Of a stretch of DNA of 64,000 bases, positions 24,846 through 33,318 are shown one piece after another (the first letter of the stretch is position 1; each line of letters starts with the position of its first letter). The position numbers and the translations under genes were made by a program. Where the stretch lies: the NCBI RefSeq assembly GCF_001445655.1, contig NZ_LNBE01000006.1, forward strand, positions 62,001 to 126,000. The letters are read 5' to 3'. The notes below the pieces were generated by a model. That model did not search any database, was not told where the DNA came from, and saw nothing but the letters and a program-made list of their open reading frames with translations. This DNA is from Streptomyces roseifaciens (GTDB lineage Bacteria > Actinomycetota > Actinomycetes > Streptomycetales > Streptomycetaceae).

Positions 24846-26545
24846 GCCGGGCGGCGCACCTCGACCGTGCGGAAGCGGTTCGCGACGAACGCGCCGTCGC
24901 ACAGGGCCGCATTGGCGGCGGGGTTGCCGCCGGAGCCGTGGAAGTCGGAGAAAGCCGCCGTCTGGTTCACGAACACCCCGCCCGTCAGGTTGAGCGAGAG
25001 CTGGGCGCACTCCTCCAGGCAGGCCTCCTCCACCAGCCGCTCGACCTCGGGCGACGTGGTGTACGCGCCGACGGTCATCGCGCCCTTCTCCCGCACCGTG
25101 CGGCGCAGCAGCTCCACGGCGTCCGCCGCGGAGTCGACGGCCACGGCGAAGGAGACCGGGCCGAAGCACTCCGAGAAGTAGGCCGCTTCGGCGTCGGGCT
25201 TGGCGCCGTCCAGCTTCACGATCACCGGGGTGCGGACGGTGGCGCCGGGGAACTCGGGGTTGGCCACCGTGCGGGAGGCGAGGGCGACTTCGCCGAGCTG
25301 CGCGGCGGCGTCGATCCGCTCCTTGACCTGGTTGTTGACGATGGCGCCCAGCAGGCCGTTCGCCCGGGCGTCGTCGCCCAGCAGGCCCTCGACCGCGGCG
25401 GCCAGGTCGGACACCACCTCGTCGTAGGACTTGTGCCCGGCGTCGGTGGCGATGCCCTCGCGGGGGATCAGGAAGTTCTGCGGGGTGGTGCACATCTGGC
25501 CGCTGTAGAGGGACAGCGAGAAGGCCAGGTTGCCGAGGAGGCCCTTGTAGTCGTCGGTGGAGTCGAGCACGACCGTGTTGACGCCGGCCTTCTCCGTGTA
25601 GACCTGCGCCTGGCGGGCGTTGGCCTCCAGCCAGTCGCCGAAGGCGGTGGAGCCGGTGTAGTCGATGATGCGGATCTCCGGGCGCACGGCCAGGGTCTTG
25701 GCGATGCCCTCGCCGTCCCGCTCGGCGGCCAGCGCCACCAGGTCGGGCGAGAAGCCGGCCTCGCGCAGCACCTCGCGCGCGATGCGCACGGTCAGGGCCA
25801 GGGGCAGCACCGCGCGCGGGTGCGGCTTGACCAGGACGGCGTTGCCCGTGGCGAGCGAGGCGAAGAAGCCGGGGAAGCCGTTCCACGTGGGGAAGGTGTT
25901 GCAGCCGATGAGCAGGGAGACGCCGCGCGGGACGGCCGTGAACTCCTTGCGCAGCTCCAGGGGATCGCGCTTGCCCTGCGGCTTGGACCACTGGGCCGAG
26001 CCGGGCGTGCGGACCTGCTCCGCATAGGCGTAGGCGACGGCCTCCAGGCCCCGGTCCTGGGCGTGCGGTCCGCCGGCCTGGAAGGCCATCATGAACGCCT
26101 GGCCGCTGGTGTGCATCACGGCGTGGGCGAACTCGTGCGAGCGGGCGTTGATCCGCGCGAGGATCTCCAGGCAGACCGCGGCCCGCACCTCCGGCCCCGC
26201 CTCGCGCCACTGCGGCATCGCCGCGCGCAGCGCCGGCAGCAGCTCGTCGACGGCCGGGTGCGGATACTCGATGCCGAGCTCGATCCCGAACGGCGACACC
26301 TCGGCGCCCGCCCAGCCGTCCGTGCCCGGCTGGTCCAGCTCGAAGCGCGTGCCGCGCAGCGCCTCGAAGGCGGCCTGGCCCTCGGCGGGGCTCAGGCTGC
26401 CCGGCACGGCGCCCTCCGCGCCGTAAGCCTTCGGGTGCTCGGGGAAGGGGGACCAGTAGGCGCGCGTGCGGACGGCATCCAGCGCCTGATCCAGGGTGGG
26501 GCGGTGCTTCTCGGTCAACTGAGCGGTGGTGAGTCCGGCGGTCAC
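24842..26545 (-). CDS. paaN: Phenylacetate degradation protein PaaN (aldehyde dehydrogenase family)
   Basis: A 567-residue PaaN of the aldehyde-dehydrogenase fold. Motifs include LLIGCNTFPTWNGFPGFFASL, GNAVLVKPHP (cofactor pocket), the catalytic-Cys segment LSLYSGQMCTTPQNFLIP and FGPVSFAVAVDSAADAVELL. Actinobacterial PaaN proteins are linked to ring opening or oxidation steps after the epoxidase. GTG 26545 is supported by AAGGAG just upstream; the much longer open frame is a shadow of paaH. It is divergent from paaH, sharing a 139-bp promoter region with a PaaR-type palindrome. Confidence 0.93.
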   Translation of the reverse strand: MTAGLTTAQLTEKHRPTLDQALDAVRTRAYWSPFPEHPKAYGAEGAVPGSLSPAEGQAAFEALRGTRFELDQPGTDGWAGAEVSPFGIELGIEYPHPAVDELLPALRAAMPQWREAGPEVRAAVCLEILARINARSHEFAHAVMHTSGQAFMMAFQAGGPHAQDRGLEAVAYAYAEQVRTPGSAQWSKPQGKRDPLELRKEFTAVPRGVSLLIGCNTFPTWNGFPGFFASLATGNAVLVKPHPRAVLPLALTVRIAREVLREAGFSPDLVALAAERDGEGIAKTLAVRPEIRIIDYTGSTAFGDWLEANARQAQVYTEKAGVNTVVLDSTDDYKGLLGNLAFSLSLYSGQMCTTPQNFLIPREGIATDAGHKSYDEVVSDLAAAVEGLLGDDARANGLLGAIVNNQVKERIDAAAQLGEVALASRTVANPEFPGATVRTPVIVKLDGAKPDAEAAYFSECFGPVSFAVAVDSAADAVELLRRTVREKGAMTVGAYTTSPEVERLVEEACLEECAQLSLNLTGGVFVNQTAAFSDFHGSGGNPAANAALCDGAFVANRFRTVEVRRPA

Positions 26546-26614
26546 GGCTGACCAACTCCTTGTCGAGCGGGGCTCCGATACGGGGGACCAGACGCACCCC
26601 CGGTGGATACAGTA

Positions 26615-26632
26615 ACCGAACGATCGGTCGGG
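26615..26632. promoter_or_regulatory. PaaR-type operator between paaN and paaH
   Basis: ACCGAACGATCGGTCGGG is an 18-bp palindrome with one arm base altered. It lies between the divergent paaN and paaH starts and could control both. It shares 17 of 18 bases with the reverse complement of the paaA element. Confidence 0.78.
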
Positions 26633-26684
26633 ACAAGGGGGCCCGGCAATCCTGTGGAAAAACACTTCGGGGAGGATCACTGCC

Positions 26685-28205
26685 ATGACCGCAATCGACC
26701 CGGCCGGCACCGTTGCCGTCGTCGGCGCCGGCACCATGGGCCAGGGCATCGCCCAGGTCGCCCTGACCGCGGGCCACCCCGTGCGGCTGTACGACGCCGC
26801 GCCCGGCCGTGCGGAGGAGGCGGCGCGGGCGATCGCCGCCCGGCTCGGCCGCCTGGTGGACAAGGGCAGGCTCGACGCGGCCGGCCGGGACGCGGCTCTC
26901 GCCCGTCTGCGGCCCGCCGCACGGCTCGCCGAACTCGCCGACTCCGCGCTCGTCATCGAGGCGATTGTCGAGCAACTGCCCGCCAAGCAGAAGCTGTTCG
27001 CCGAGCTGGAATCGGTCGTTCCAGACGCGTGCCTGCTGGCCACCAACACCTCGTCCCTGTCGGTGACCGCCGTCGCCGGCGGCCTGAGGCTCCCCGGCCG
27101 CTTCGTCGGCCTGCACTTCTTCAACCCCGCACCGCTGCTGCCGCTGGTGGAGGTCGTCCGGGGCTTCGCCACGGACGCGGCTGCCGCCGAGCGGGCGGCG
27201 GCCACGGTGGCCGCGTGGGGCAAGACCGCGGTGACCTGCGCCGACACCCCCGGCTTCATCGTCAACCGGGTCGCCCGGCCCTTCTATGCGGAGGCCTTCC
27301 GCGTCTACGAGGAGGGCGGTGCCGACCCCGCGACCATCGACGCCGTGCTGCGGGAGTGCGGCGGGTTCCGTATGGGCCCCTTCGAGCTGACCGACCTCAT
27401 CGGCCAGGATGTGAACAACGCTGTCACCCGTTCGGTCTACGAGGCGTTCTTCCACGATCCTCGGTTCACGCCCTCGCTCGCCCAGCAGCGGCTTGTGGAG
27501 GCCGGGCTCCTCGGCCGGAAGACCGGCCGCGGGTGGTTCGCCTACGGCGAGGGAGCCGAAAGGCCGGAGCCGGCCACGGCGGAGCCGTGCGAGCCGCCCG
27601 CGGAGATCGGCTGGCACGGCAAGGCCCCGCGCATCTGCGCCCCCCTGCGGGACATGATCGAGGAAGCCGGGATCAAGGTCGTGCGCGACCGTACGCCCTA
27701 CGAACCCGGGTGGTACGTCCCGCTCCCCGACGGTGCGATGCTGACCCTCACCGGCGGTGAGGCGGCCACCCCCGAGAACGGCGGGACGCACATCTACTTC
27801 GACCTGGCCCACGACTACCGCACCTGCACGCGGATCGCCCTCGCACCCTCCGAGAATGCCTCGGCACGGGACGTGGAGGCCGCCGTGGGCCTGTTCCAGG
27901 CGCTCGGCAAGAAGGTCAGCGTCATCGCGGACGTCCCGGGTCTGATCGTCGCCCGTACGGTCGCCATGCTCGTCGATTTCGCCGAGGACGCCGCCGGGCG
28001 CGGCGTCGCGAGCCGCGAGGACATCGACACCGCCATGCGGCTGGGCGTGAACTACCCGCGCGGTCCGCTGGAGTGGGGCCGGGAGATCGGCCTGACCTGC
28101 GTGCGCGGCATTCTGTGGGGCCTGGCCCAGGACTATCCCGGCGGCCGCTACGACCCCTCCCTGTCCCTACGCCGCCGTGCGGCCGTCGAAGAGAGCCTGC
28201 TGTAA
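26685..28205 (+). CDS. paaH: 3-hydroxyacyl-CoA dehydrogenase PaaH
   Basis: A 506-residue NAD-dependent 3-hydroxyacyl-CoA dehydrogenase with two 3HCDH C-terminal repeats, the length typical of PaaH. The Rossmann loop is VVGAGTMGQGIAQVAL, the catalytic-type His lies in GLHFFNPAPLLPLVEVV, and both repeats show VNRVARPFYAEAFRVYEEG / VARTVAMLVDFAEDAA plus LGVNYPRGPLEW. It oxidises the 3-hydroxyacyl-CoA intermediate late in phenylacetate breakdown. GGGGAGGATC precedes ATG 26685. The TetR gene follows after 2 bp. Confidence 0.94.
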   Translation: MTAIDPAGTVAVVGAGTMGQGIAQVALTAGHPVRLYDAAPGRAEEAARAIAARLGRLVDKGRLDAAGRDAALARLRPAARLAELADSALVIEAIVEQLPAKQKLFAELESVVPDACLLATNTSSLSVTAVAGGLRLPGRFVGLHFFNPAPLLPLVEVVRGFATDAAAAERAAATVAAWGKTAVTCADTPGFIVNRVARPFYAEAFRVYEEGGADPATIDAVLRECGGFRMGPFELTDLIGQDVNNAVTRSVYEAFFHDPRFTPSLAQQRLVEAGLLGRKTGRGWFAYGEGAERPEPATAEPCEPPAEIGWHGKAPRICAPLRDMIEEAGIKVVRDRTPYEPGWYVPLPDGAMLTLTGGEAATPENGGTHIYFDLAHDYRTCTRIALAPSENASARDVEAAVGLFQALGKKVSVIADVPGLIVARTVAMLVDFAEDAAGRGVASREDIDTAMRLGVNYPRGPLEWGREIGLTCVRGILWGLAQDYPGGRYDPSLSLRRRAAVEESLL

Positions 28206-28207
28206 TC

Positions 28208-28807
28208 ATGACCATGGCCAAGCGCGACACCTACACGCCCGAATCGCTGCTCGCGGTCGCCGTCGAGGTGTTCAACGAGCGGGGCTACGACGGCACGTCC
28301 ATGGAGCACCTCTCCAAGGCTGCCGGGATCTCCAAGTCCTCCATCTACCACCACGTGAAGGGCAAGGAAGAGCTGCTCCGGCTCGCGATAAGCCGTGCCC
28401 TGGACGGGCTCTTCGCCGTGCTGGACGAGCCGGGGGCGACCGGGGGACGCGCCGTCGACCGCCTGCAGTACGTCACCCGGCGCACCGTCGAGGTGCTCAT
28501 GGCCGAGCTGCCCTACGTGACGCTGCTGCTGCGCGTGCGCGGCAACACCGACACCGAGCGCTGGGCGATGGAGCGCCGCCGCGAGTTCGACCACCGCGTC
28601 GCCGACCTGCTCAAGCAGGCGGCGGCCGACGGCGACCTGCGGGCGGACGTGGACGCACGGCTGGCCACCCGGCTGCTCTTCGGGATGATCAACTCCGTGG
28701 TGGAGTGGTACCGCCCCGGCCACGGCGGGGCGGCGACCAGCGAAGAAGTGGCCGATGCGGTGGTGCTGACGGCGTTCGCGGGCCTGCGCACCCCCGGGCG
28801 GGACTAG
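28208..28807 (+). CDS. paaR: TetR-family regulator, probable PaaR
   Basis: A 199-residue TetR repressor. The helix-turn-helix is at residues 10-52 (ESLLAVAVEVFNERGYDGTSMEHLSKAAGISKSSIYHHVKGKEELL). The C-terminal domain contains LQYVTRRTVEVLMAELPYVTLLLRVRGNT, as in phenylacetate-type regulators. It follows paaH by 2 bp, so it is probably autoregulated through the 26615 palindrome. Three matching palindromes lie upstream of paaA, paaH and the bkd operon, making it the best candidate for their shared repressor; phenylacetyl-CoA would be the expected inducer. Symbol and role are inferred from family and position. Confidence 0.8.
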   Translation: MTMAKRDTYTPESLLAVAVEVFNERGYDGTSMEHLSKAAGISKSSIYHHVKGKEELLRLAISRALDGLFAVLDEPGATGGRAVDRLQYVTRRTVEVLMAELPYVTLLLRVRGNTDTERWAMERRREFDHRVADLLKQAAADGDLRADVDARLATRLLFGMINSVVEWYRPGHGGAATSEEVADAVVLTAFAGLRTPGRD

Positions 28808-29292
28808 CCCTTCTCCTCGAGGTCCGTCTCCTCGAAGATCAGCAGCGTGCGGGTGCTGAGCACCTCGTCCATGGACTGGATGCGGGTCAGCACCAGCTCG
28901 CGCAGGGCGCGGTTGTCCTTGGTGTGCACCAGCAGGAGCACGTCGAAGTCCCCGCTGACCAGGGCGATGTGCGCGGCCCCCGGCAACTTCAGGAGCTTGT
29001 CGCGGACCGTGCGCCAGGAGTTCTGCACGATCTTCAGCGTGATGTACGCCGATGCACTCTGCCCCGCCCGCTCCTGGTCGACCCGCGCGCTGAAACCCCG
29101 GATCACCCCGTCGTCGATGAGCCGGTTGATCCGGGCGTAGGCGTTGGCGCGCGACACGTGCACACGCTCGGCGACGGAGCGTATCGACGCGCGTCCGTCG
29201 GCCTGGAGCATGCGCAGGATGGCGCGGTCTATCTCGTCCAGTGGCCGCGCCGGTGCCCTGCTCCCGGTGAAGGCCATCTGTTCGTCCGGCAT
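28804..29292 (-). CDS. Lrp/AsnC-family regulator (BkdR-like)
   Basis: A 162-residue AsnC/Lrp regulator. The N-terminal winged helix (LDEIDRAILRMLQADGRASIRSVAERVHVSRANAYARINRLIDDGVI) is followed by the ligand-sensing RAM domain (SGDFDVLLLVHTKDNRALRELVLTRIQSMDEV). ATG 29292 is preferred because GGGGGAGG lies just upstream; ATG 29328 lacks a ribosome binding site. It is divergent from a branched-chain 2-oxoacid dehydrogenase operon, the classic position of BkdR, so it likely responds to branched-chain amino or keto acids. Its stop overlaps the TetR stop by 4 bp. Confidence 0.88.
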   Translation of the reverse strand: MPDEQMAFTGSRAPARPLDEIDRAILRMLQADGRASIRSVAERVHVSRANAYARINRLIDDGVIRGFSARVDQERAGQSASAYITLKIVQNSWRTVRDKLLKLPGAAHIALVSGDFDVLLLVHTKDNRALRELVLTRIQSMDEVLSTRTLLIFEETDLEEKG

Positions 29293-29336
29293 GGCGTCCC
29301 GCCTCCCCCTCTTGGACGTCCTGGCCATATCTCAGG

Positions 29337-29360
29337 CTGTGGAGAACCGTTTGTCCACAG
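29337..29360. promoter_or_regulatory. Palindrome in the AsnC-bkd divergent region
   Basis: CTGTGGA and TCCACAG form 7-bp arms around a 10-bp centre. This is a candidate binding site for the divergent AsnC/Lrp regulator, or a 5' hairpin in its transcript. Confidence 0.45.
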
Positions 29361-29393
29361 GCTCGGGCCGCCTGTAGCCAAAATGTGCCGACG

Positions 29394-29411
29394 ACCGAAC
29401 AATCGGTAGGG
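29394..29411. promoter_or_regulatory. PaaR-type operator upstream of the first bkd operon
   Basis: ACCGAACAATCGGTAGGG differs from the paaH element at only two positions. It lies 65 bp before the bkdA start, where it could repress the operon. This suggests cross-control of branched-chain keto acid oxidation by the phenylacetate regulator. Confidence 0.65.
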
Positions 29412-29475
29412 AGGGCGTCGGCGGGATTTCGCCGTACGTCCGGTCAAGCCCGTCCCCACAAAGGAGGTGCTCGTC

Positions 29476-30633
29476 ATGACGGTTCTGGAGCAGCCCGGTT
29501 CCTACCGGCCCACCCCGCCCCCCGCCTGGCGGCCCCGCACCGACCCCGCACCCCTGCTTCCCGACGCGGAGCCGTATCGCGTGCTGGGCACCGAGGCGGC
29601 GGACGGGCTCGACGCCGGGCTGCTGCTCCGGCTCTACGGCCACCTCGTCCGCGGCCGGAGATACAACGCCCAGGCCACCGCGCTCACCCGCCAGGGACGG
29701 CTCGCCGTCTACCCCTCCTCCACCGGGCAGGAGGCGTGCGAGGTCGCCGCCGCGCTCGCCCTGCAGGAGCAGGACTGGCTCTTCCCGAGCTACCGCGACA
29801 CCCTCGCCGCCGTCGCCCGCGGCCTCGACCCCGTCCAGGCGCTCACGCTCCTGCGCGGCGACTGGCACACCGGATACGACCCCCACGAGCACAGGATCGC
29901 ACCGCTGTGCACCCCGCTGGCCACCCAGCTGCCGCACGCGGTGGGCCTCGCCCACGCCGCCCGCCTCAAGGGCGACGACGTGGTCGCGCTCGCCATGGTC
30001 GGCGACGGCGGCACCAGCGAGGGCGATTTCCACGAGGCGCTGAACTTCGCCGCCGTCTGGCGGGCCCCCGTCGTCTTCCTCGTGCAGAACAACGGCTTCG
30101 CGATCTCCGTGCCGCTCGCCAAGCAGACCGCGGCCCCCTCGCTCGCCCACAAGGCCGTCGGCTACGGCATGCCCGGCCGGCTCGTGGACGGCAACGACGC
30201 CGCCGCCGTCCACGAGGTGCTCACCGACGCCGTGCGGCGGGCCCGCGAAGGCGGCGGCCCCACCCTCGTGGAAGCCGTCACCTACCGCATGGACGCCCAC
30301 ACCAACGCCGACGACGCCACCCGCTACCGCAGCGACGCCGAAGTCGAGACCTGGCGCGGCCACGACCCCGTCGCCCTGCTGGAGCAGGAGCTGACCGCAC
30401 GCAAGCTCCTGGACGAGGCCGGCATGGCCGCCGAGCGGGAAGCGGCCGAGCGCATGGCCGCCGACCTGCGCGAGCGCATGAACCAGGACCCCGTGCTGGA
30501 CCCCATGGACCTCTTCACCCACGTCTACGCCGAGCAGACCGCCCAACTGCGGGAGCAGGCCGGGCTGCTGCGCGCCGAGCTCGACGCCGCGGCGGAAGCC
30601 GCCCCGGACTCCCCGGAAGGGACGCAGCGATGA
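29476..30633 (+). CDS. bkdA: Branched-chain 2-oxoacid dehydrogenase E1 alpha
   Basis: A 385-residue thiamine-diphosphate enzyme subunit. The TPP motif runs from VGDGGTSEGDFHEALNFAAVW to FLVQNNGFAIS (GDG...NN); other signatures are FPSYRDTLAAVARGLDP and VEAVTYRMDAHTNADDATRYR. A branched-chain rather than pyruvate substrate is inferred from the divergent AsnC gene and the existence of a second, similar operon at 46 kb. ATG 29476 has AAGGAGG at the ideal distance, better than GTG 29467. Its stop overlaps the E1 beta start (ATGA). Confidence 0.9.
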   Translation: MTVLEQPGSYRPTPPPAWRPRTDPAPLLPDAEPYRVLGTEAADGLDAGLLLRLYGHLVRGRRYNAQATALTRQGRLAVYPSSTGQEACEVAAALALQEQDWLFPSYRDTLAAVARGLDPVQALTLLRGDWHTGYDPHEHRIAPLCTPLATQLPHAVGLAHAARLKGDDVVALAMVGDGGTSEGDFHEALNFAAVWRAPVVFLVQNNGFAISVPLAKQTAAPSLAHKAVGYGMPGRLVDGNDAAAVHEVLTDAVRRAREGGGPTLVEAVTYRMDAHTNADDATRYRSDAEVETWRGHDPVALLEQELTARKLLDEAGMAAEREAAERMAADLRERMNQDPVLDPMDLFTHVYAEQTAQLREQAGLLRAELDAAAEAAPDSPEGTQR

Positions 30634-31646
30634 CCACCGCGGCTGTCAGGGCCGGAGCCCGGCCCTCCTCCATGGCCCAGGCCCTCAACCGGGCCCTGCG
30701 CGACGCCATGGCCGAGGACCCGTCCGTCCACGTCCTCGGAGAGGACGTCGGAGCGCTCGGCGGCGTCTTCCGCGTCACCGACGGCCTGGTGAAGGAGTTC
30801 GGCGAGGACCGCTGCACCGACACCCCGCTCGCCGAGGCCGGCATCCTCGGCACGGCCGTCGGCATGGCCATGTACGGGCTGCGGCCCGTGGTCGAGATGC
30901 AGTTCGACGCCTTCGCCTACCCCTCGTTCGAGCAGCTCATCAGCCACGTCGCCCGGATGCGCAACCGCACCCGCGGCGCCGTGTCCATGCCGCTCACCGT
31001 CCGCGTGCCCTACGGCGGCGGCATCGGCGGCGTCGAGCACCACAGCGACTCCTCCGAGGCGTACTACATGGCCACCCCCGGCCTCCACGTCGTCACCCCC
31101 GCCACCGTCGCCGACGCCTACGGGCTGCTGCGCGCGGCGATCGCCTCCGACGACCCCGTCGTCTTCCTGGAGCCCAAGCGGCTCTACTGGTCCAAGACCG
31201 AGTGGGACCCCGAGGCGCCCGAGGCGGTGCCCGCCATAGGGCGCGCCGCCGTCCGCCGCCGCGGCACCTCCGCCACGCTCATCACGTACGGGCCGTCGCT
31301 GCCGGTCTGCATGGAGGCGGCCGAGGCGGCCGTCGCCGAAGGCTGGGACCTCGAAGTCGTCGACCTGCGCTCCCTCGTGCCCTTCGACGAGGAGACGGTC
31401 TGCACCTCCGTCCGGCGCACCGGGCGCGCCGTGATCGTCCACGAGTCGACCGGATTCGGCGGCCCCGGCGGGGAGATCGCGGCCCGGATCACCGAGCGCT
31501 GCTTCCACCACCTGGAGGCGCCGGTGCTGCGCGTCGCCGGCTTCGACATCCCGTACCCGCCGCCGATGCTGGAGCGGCACCACCTGCCCGGGGTCGACCG
31601 GGTGCTGGACGCGGTCGCACGGCTGCAGTGGGAGGCGGAGAGCTGA
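30630..31646 (+). CDS. bkdB: Branched-chain 2-oxoacid dehydrogenase E1 beta
   Basis: A 338-residue transketolase-type beta subunit that completes the E1 heterotetramer. Key segments are VLGEDVGALGGVFRVTDGL, DTPLAEAGILGTAVGMAMYGLRPVVEMQFDAFAYPSFEQ and the C-terminal ERCFHHLEAPVLRVAGFDIPYPPPMLE. Its start overlaps the E1 alpha stop and its stop overlaps the E2 start, so all three subunits are coupled. The frame is open far upstream, but that is the shadow of bkdA. Confidence 0.92.
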   Translation: MTTAAVRAGARPSSMAQALNRALRDAMAEDPSVHVLGEDVGALGGVFRVTDGLVKEFGEDRCTDTPLAEAGILGTAVGMAMYGLRPVVEMQFDAFAYPSFEQLISHVARMRNRTRGAVSMPLTVRVPYGGGIGGVEHHSDSSEAYYMATPGLHVVTPATVADAYGLLRAAIASDDPVVFLEPKRLYWSKTEWDPEAPEAVPAIGRAAVRRRGTSATLITYGPSLPVCMEAAEAAVAEGWDLEVVDLRSLVPFDEETVCTSVRRTGRAVIVHESTGFGGPGGEIAARITERCFHHLEAPVLRVAGFDIPYPPPMLERHHLPGVDRVLDAVARLQWEAES

Positions 31647-33283
31647 TGCCCGAGGTCAAGGAATTCCGGCTGCCCGATCTCGGCGAGGGGCTCACCGAGG
31701 CGGAGATCGTGCGCTGGCTGGTCGAGGTCGGCGAGGTCGTCGCCGTCGACCAGCCGGTCGTGGAGGTCGAGACGGCCAAGGCGATGGTCGAAGTCCCGTG
31801 TCCGTACGGGGGCGTGGTGACGGCGCGCTTCGGCGAGGAGGGCACGGAGCTTCCCGTGGGGGCGCCGCTGCTGACGGTCGCCGTCGGAGCGCCCGCGGAG
31901 ACGGGGGCCGGCCCTGCGGCGGAGTCCTCCGGCAATGTGCTCGTGGGCTACGGCACGGGGGCGCCTGCGGCGCGGCGCCGCCGTGTCCGGCCACAGGCCG
32001 GTGGGTTCGGGGGCGCTTCCGGTGCGGGGTCCGCCTCCGGTGCCGGGTCCGCGGGCGGCTCGGCGGAGCCGGGTGCGCCGGGGGCAGGCGGGGACCGCCG
32101 GTCAGGTTCGTACGGGCCGGGCGCCGCTGCGGCTGAGGGGACGGCTGAGGCTTCCGGTGATCCTTCGGGCGGGGGTCCGGCCGGGCCGGACAGCCTGGAG
32201 GCGGGCGGGCACCGCCGATCCCGTTCGTATGGGCTGAGCGCCGCTGCGGCTGGGGGTATGGCCGAGGCGGCCGGCGGCCCTGCTGCCGGGGGGCCGGCCG
32301 GGGCGGCCAGTGGCCTTGCGGGGCGGGGAGCGTCTGCGGTCGTGACCGGAGAGCGGCGTGCCGGCGTGGTCGCGGCCGGGTCGGAAGGTCCCGCCTCCAC
32401 CGGCCCCGTTCCCGTCGTCTCCCCCCTCGTCCGGAAGCTGGCCCGTGAACACGGGCTCGATCTGCGGGCCTTGACCGGGACCGGGCGGGACGGGCTGATT
32501 CTGCGCGCCGATGTGGAGCGTGCCGTGCGTGCCGCCGAGGCCGAGGCCGTGGCCGTCCCCGAGCCCACCTCGGCGGCCACCCCCGGCCCGGCGGGCGCCG
32601 AGCGCATCCCCCTGCGCGGGCTGCGCGGTGCCGTCGCCGAGAAGCTCGGCCGGAGCCGGCGGGAGATCCCCGACGCCACCTGCTGGGTGGACGCCGATGC
32701 CACCGAGCTGCTCGCCGCCCGCCGGGCCATGAACGCCGCTGGAGGGCCGAAAATCTCCCTCCTGGCCCTGCTCGCCCGCATCTGCACGGCCGCCCTGGCC
32801 CGGTATCCCGACCTCAACGCCACCGTCGACACCGAAGCCCGGGAGATCGTCCGCCTGCCCGGCGTCCACCTCGGCTTCGCGGCCCAGACCGAGCGCGGCC
32901 TGGTCGTCCCCGTCGTCCGGGACGCCCACCTGCGCAACGCCGCCGCCCTCTCCGCGGAGATCGCCCGCCTCACCGAGGCCGCGCGGTCCGGCACGCTGAC
33001 GCCGGCCGACCTCACCGGCGGCACGTTCACGCTGAACAACTACGGCGTGTTCGGCGTCGACGGCTCCACGCCGATCATCAACCACCCCGAGGCGGCCATG
33101 CTCGGCGTCGGCCGGATAGTCCCCAAGCCCTGGGTCCACCAGGGAGAGTTGGCGGTACGGCACGTGGTGCAGCTGTCGTTCACCTTCGACCACCGGGTCT
33201 GTGACGGCGGCACGGCGGGAGGCTTCCTGAGGTACGTGGCCGACTGCGTCGAGCAGCCCGCTGTGTTGTTGCGCTCTCTCTGA
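31646..33283 (+). CDS. bkdC: Branched-chain 2-oxoacid dehydrogenase E2 with duplicated linker
   Basis: A 545-residue dihydrolipoamide acyltransferase. The lipoyl domain has the modified Lys45 in VETAKAMVEVP. The peripheral-subunit-binding domain (VVSPLVRKLAREHGLDLRALTGTGRDGLILRADVERA) is followed by the catalytic domain ending in FTFDHRVCDGGTAGGFL (HxxxDG). The lipoyl-to-PSBD linker is unusually long, Gly/Ala-rich, and contains a 39-residue tandem duplication (nt 32093-32326). The start overlaps the E1 beta stop (TGATG). No E3 gene is present here. Confidence 0.93.
   Translation: MPEVKEFRLPDLGEGLTEAEIVRWLVEVGEVVAVDQPVVEVETAKAMVEVPCPYGGVVTARFGEEGTELPVGAPLLTVAVGAPAETGAGPAAESSGNVLVGYGTGAPAARRRRVRPQAGGFGGASGAGSASGAGSAGGSAEPGAPGAGGDRRSGSYGPGAAAAEGTAEASGDPSGGGPAGPDSLEAGGHRRSRSYGLSAAAAGGMAEAAGGPAAGGPAGAASGLAGRGASAVVTGERRAGVVAAGSEGPASTGPVPVVSPLVRKLAREHGLDLRALTGTGRDGLILRADVERAVRAAEAEAVAVPEPTSAATPGPAGAERIPLRGLRGAVAEKLGRSRREIPDATCWVDADATELLAARRAMNAAGGPKISLLALLARICTAALARYPDLNATVDTEAREIVRLPGVHLGFAAQTERGLVVPVVRDAHLRNAAALSAEIARLTEAARSGTLTPADLTGGTFTLNNYGVFGVDGSTPIINHPEAAMLGVGRIVPKPWVHQGELAVRHVVQLSFTFDHRVCDGGTAGGFLRYVADCVEQPAVLLRSL
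32093..32326 (+). repeat. 117-bp tandem duplication in the E2 linker
   Basis: Two 39-codon copies lie head to tail with period 117 bp. They start DRRSGSYGPGAAAA and HRRSRSYGLSAAAA and both run through a GGGPAG/GGPAG segment. The copies have diverged at many positions but keep the frame, lengthening the swinging-arm linker. Confidence 0.8.
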
Positions 33284-33318
33284 GCTTTCGCCCCGCCCCG
33301 AACGGCCATACTCGTCGG

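Noticed and set aside
24396..27812. Very long minus-strand open frame across paaH and paaN
   Set aside because: Frame shadow; the residues lack any fold signature and conflict with clear PaaN and PaaH reading frames.
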